From Roridomyces roridus (taxonomy: Eukaryota > Basidiomycota > Agaricomycetes > Agaricales > Mycenaceae): a stretch of 20,908 nt of DNA. The stretch lies in the NCBI GenBank assembly GCA_029378245.1, contig JARKIF010000405.1, forward strand, positions 1 to 20,908, read 5' to 3'. The notes under the pieces are model-generated. The model was not told where the DNA came from, did no database searches, and saw only the letters and a program-made list of their open reading frames with translations. Positions 19,840 through 20,908 of this stretch are shown here, piece after piece. The position numbers were made by a program, and so were the translations under genes. Within the stretch, counting starts at the first letter, position 1. Each line of letters starts with the position of its first letter.

Positions 19840-20908
19840 CTACCAAGTAGCGGAAGCAGCGGCAGTCCTAGCCCTTGCAGCCCTCGCCCTCGCAGCGCGA
19901 ACCCGACCAACAACAGCAGCACCTGCACCCACGACGGCAAGGCCGGCAAGAGCGCTATGACGGCGATGGGCGACGGAGGAGGGATGTGCGTTGGGTGCCG
20001 ACGGCTTGTGCGGCGTTGTCGGCGGAGGTGAGCCCAGGGAGGTGCCGTTGCCTGCGGATTGGGAGCTGAGCACCGCGGATGGGATTCGGGTTGAGCTGGG
20101 GGTGAGGGTTTGACTCGGGCTGGGTGTTGGGTCGGAGCTGCTGGATGGTCCACTGGAGGAGAAGGGCGTTGTTGAGGCAGAACTTCTTGATCTGTATAGC
20201 GGTCAATCGAATCGCGATCGGAAGGAAGGATAAGAAGCGGACGCACGTCGAAGAGTGCGTTTGCGAAACGGCAGACCAACTCGCAGTGGAGGTTTTAGTC
20301 AAAGACAAAGTGGGAGTCTGGCTGCTTGGGAGACTCCATAGGCATTCGAGTCTGCGCTGTCGTTGAGCACCACCAAGGCTGAAATGTAAGCAAACGTATG
20401 TACCTCCAGATTGGACCACCAGCGAGTTGGACGAGGCACTCGTTCCCGAGTCATCCGTGACCTGGATTTTAATCGAGGTGCCGGCGTTGACGTCCACATG
20501 CCATGCGTAAGAAGTGATTTGGGAAGATCCGAGAACTTCGATGGAAGAAGAATCATCTGCGTTAAGGACGCTTGAGGACAAGGTTCAGCACGAGATAAAT
20601 ATCATCTTCAAAGTAACAGACCTCTGAATACCAGTCAGTATTCAAGAGGATGTAACGCGGGCAATGTACGCACCAATGTGTGGTGCTTCGTTCTCCGCGT
20701 TAGAGAAAAGCCAGAAAATGCAAGGGAGTCACACACATTTGCCACCCTCCCATTTAATCACAAACGGTTCGCAGCTCGTAGGTGGATTGGAGCTGTCTCT
20801 GTGTGTGAGCCTAGCCAGGAACGCAGAGCAAAGTCGACGACGCACAAATCATCCACAGTTAACTTGGCAATAGAACTTGACGGGAGAAAAAAAGCAGGCG
20901 AGAAAAAA
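19840..20908 (-). CDS. Ser/Thr-rich single-pass surface protein, 5' end missing
   Basis: The minus strand carries exons of a basidiomycete extracellular protein type. Near the right edge (about 20792-20737) is SNPPTSCEPFVIKWEGG, matching the usual C-E-P-x-x-x-x-W-x-G-G module. About 20556-20403 encodes ITSYAWHVDVNAGTSIKIQV, the matching strand-rich half. An exon ending at 20247 is Thr/Ser-rich. The last exon (20191-19840) is Ser/Thr/Pro-rich, then has SALAGLAVVGAGAAVVGRV as a likely membrane segment, and ends with an Arg/Ala-rich tail and a stop at 19840. The signal peptide is outside or at the window edge. Exon borders near 20560-20737 and 20360-20403 could not be fixed; no simple join keeps the expected cysteine after the second module in frame. 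It is convergent with DUF6533 copy 2. Confidence 0.6.

Noticed and set aside
19955..20581. 208-codon minus-strand frame as one uninterrupted gene
   Set aside because: It reads through an intron (about 20246-20192). The spliced frame gives a coherent Ser/Thr-rich region and membrane segment that the unspliced frame lacks.
1..20908. CRISPR array, bacterial operon or biosynthetic cluster
   Set aside because: No spaced direct-repeat array, no bacterial gene organisation, and no grouping of biosynthetic enzymes. The introns show a fungal nuclear genome.

Overview
The window looks like nuclear DNA of a mushroom-forming basidiomycete (Agaricomycotina). The evidence is genes split by many introns of about 41-69 bp, two paralogous seven-transmembrane proteins of the DUF6533 type that is abundant in that group, small secreted and Ser/Thr-rich surface proteins, and several families of non-autonomous DNA transposons. 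Most genes are invisible as single open frames, so I rebuilt them exon by exon from splice consensus, phase and protein homology recalled by eye. No alignment or search was run.

Layout, left to right. 1-124 (minus) is the first exon of an MDR/GroES-like oxidoreductase cut by the window edge. 858-946 (minus) is a tRNA-derived relic. 2079-3542 (plus) is DUF6533 protein copy 1 (13 exons, 277 aa) behind a TATA box. 3805-5124 is a CACTA-like non-autonomous transposon. 5549-7028 is TIR element copy A. 7723-9877 (plus) is homogentisate 1,2-dioxygenase (14 exons, 475 aa). It is convergent, 66 bp apart, with a 165-aa secreted protein at 9944-10541 (minus). 10982-12641 is a roughly 205-bp MITE interrupted by TIR element copy B (11180-12627). 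12918-15424 (plus) is a divergent beta-tubulin with 23 exons (458 aa). 15557-17360 (plus) is an unassigned 585-aa low-complexity protein. 17941-19577 (plus) is DUF6533 copy 2 (16 exons, 276 aa). 19840-20908 (minus) is the 3' part of a surface protein with one membrane segment, running off the right edge.

The genes do not form an evident pathway. The dioxygenase belongs to phenylalanine/tyrosine breakdown, the tubulin to the cytoskeleton, and the two DUF6533 proteins are membrane proteins of unknown role. What links the region is gene architecture and transposon activity. Internal exons as small as 6, 9, 10 and 13 nt occur, and four introns appear to use GC-AG splice sites. The DUF6533 paralogues differ by three introns. 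Three transposon families lie between genes, one inserted inside another. The two 1.4-1.5 kb elements share conserved splice-site-like signals in their interiors, which suggests a captured multi-exon gene fragment.
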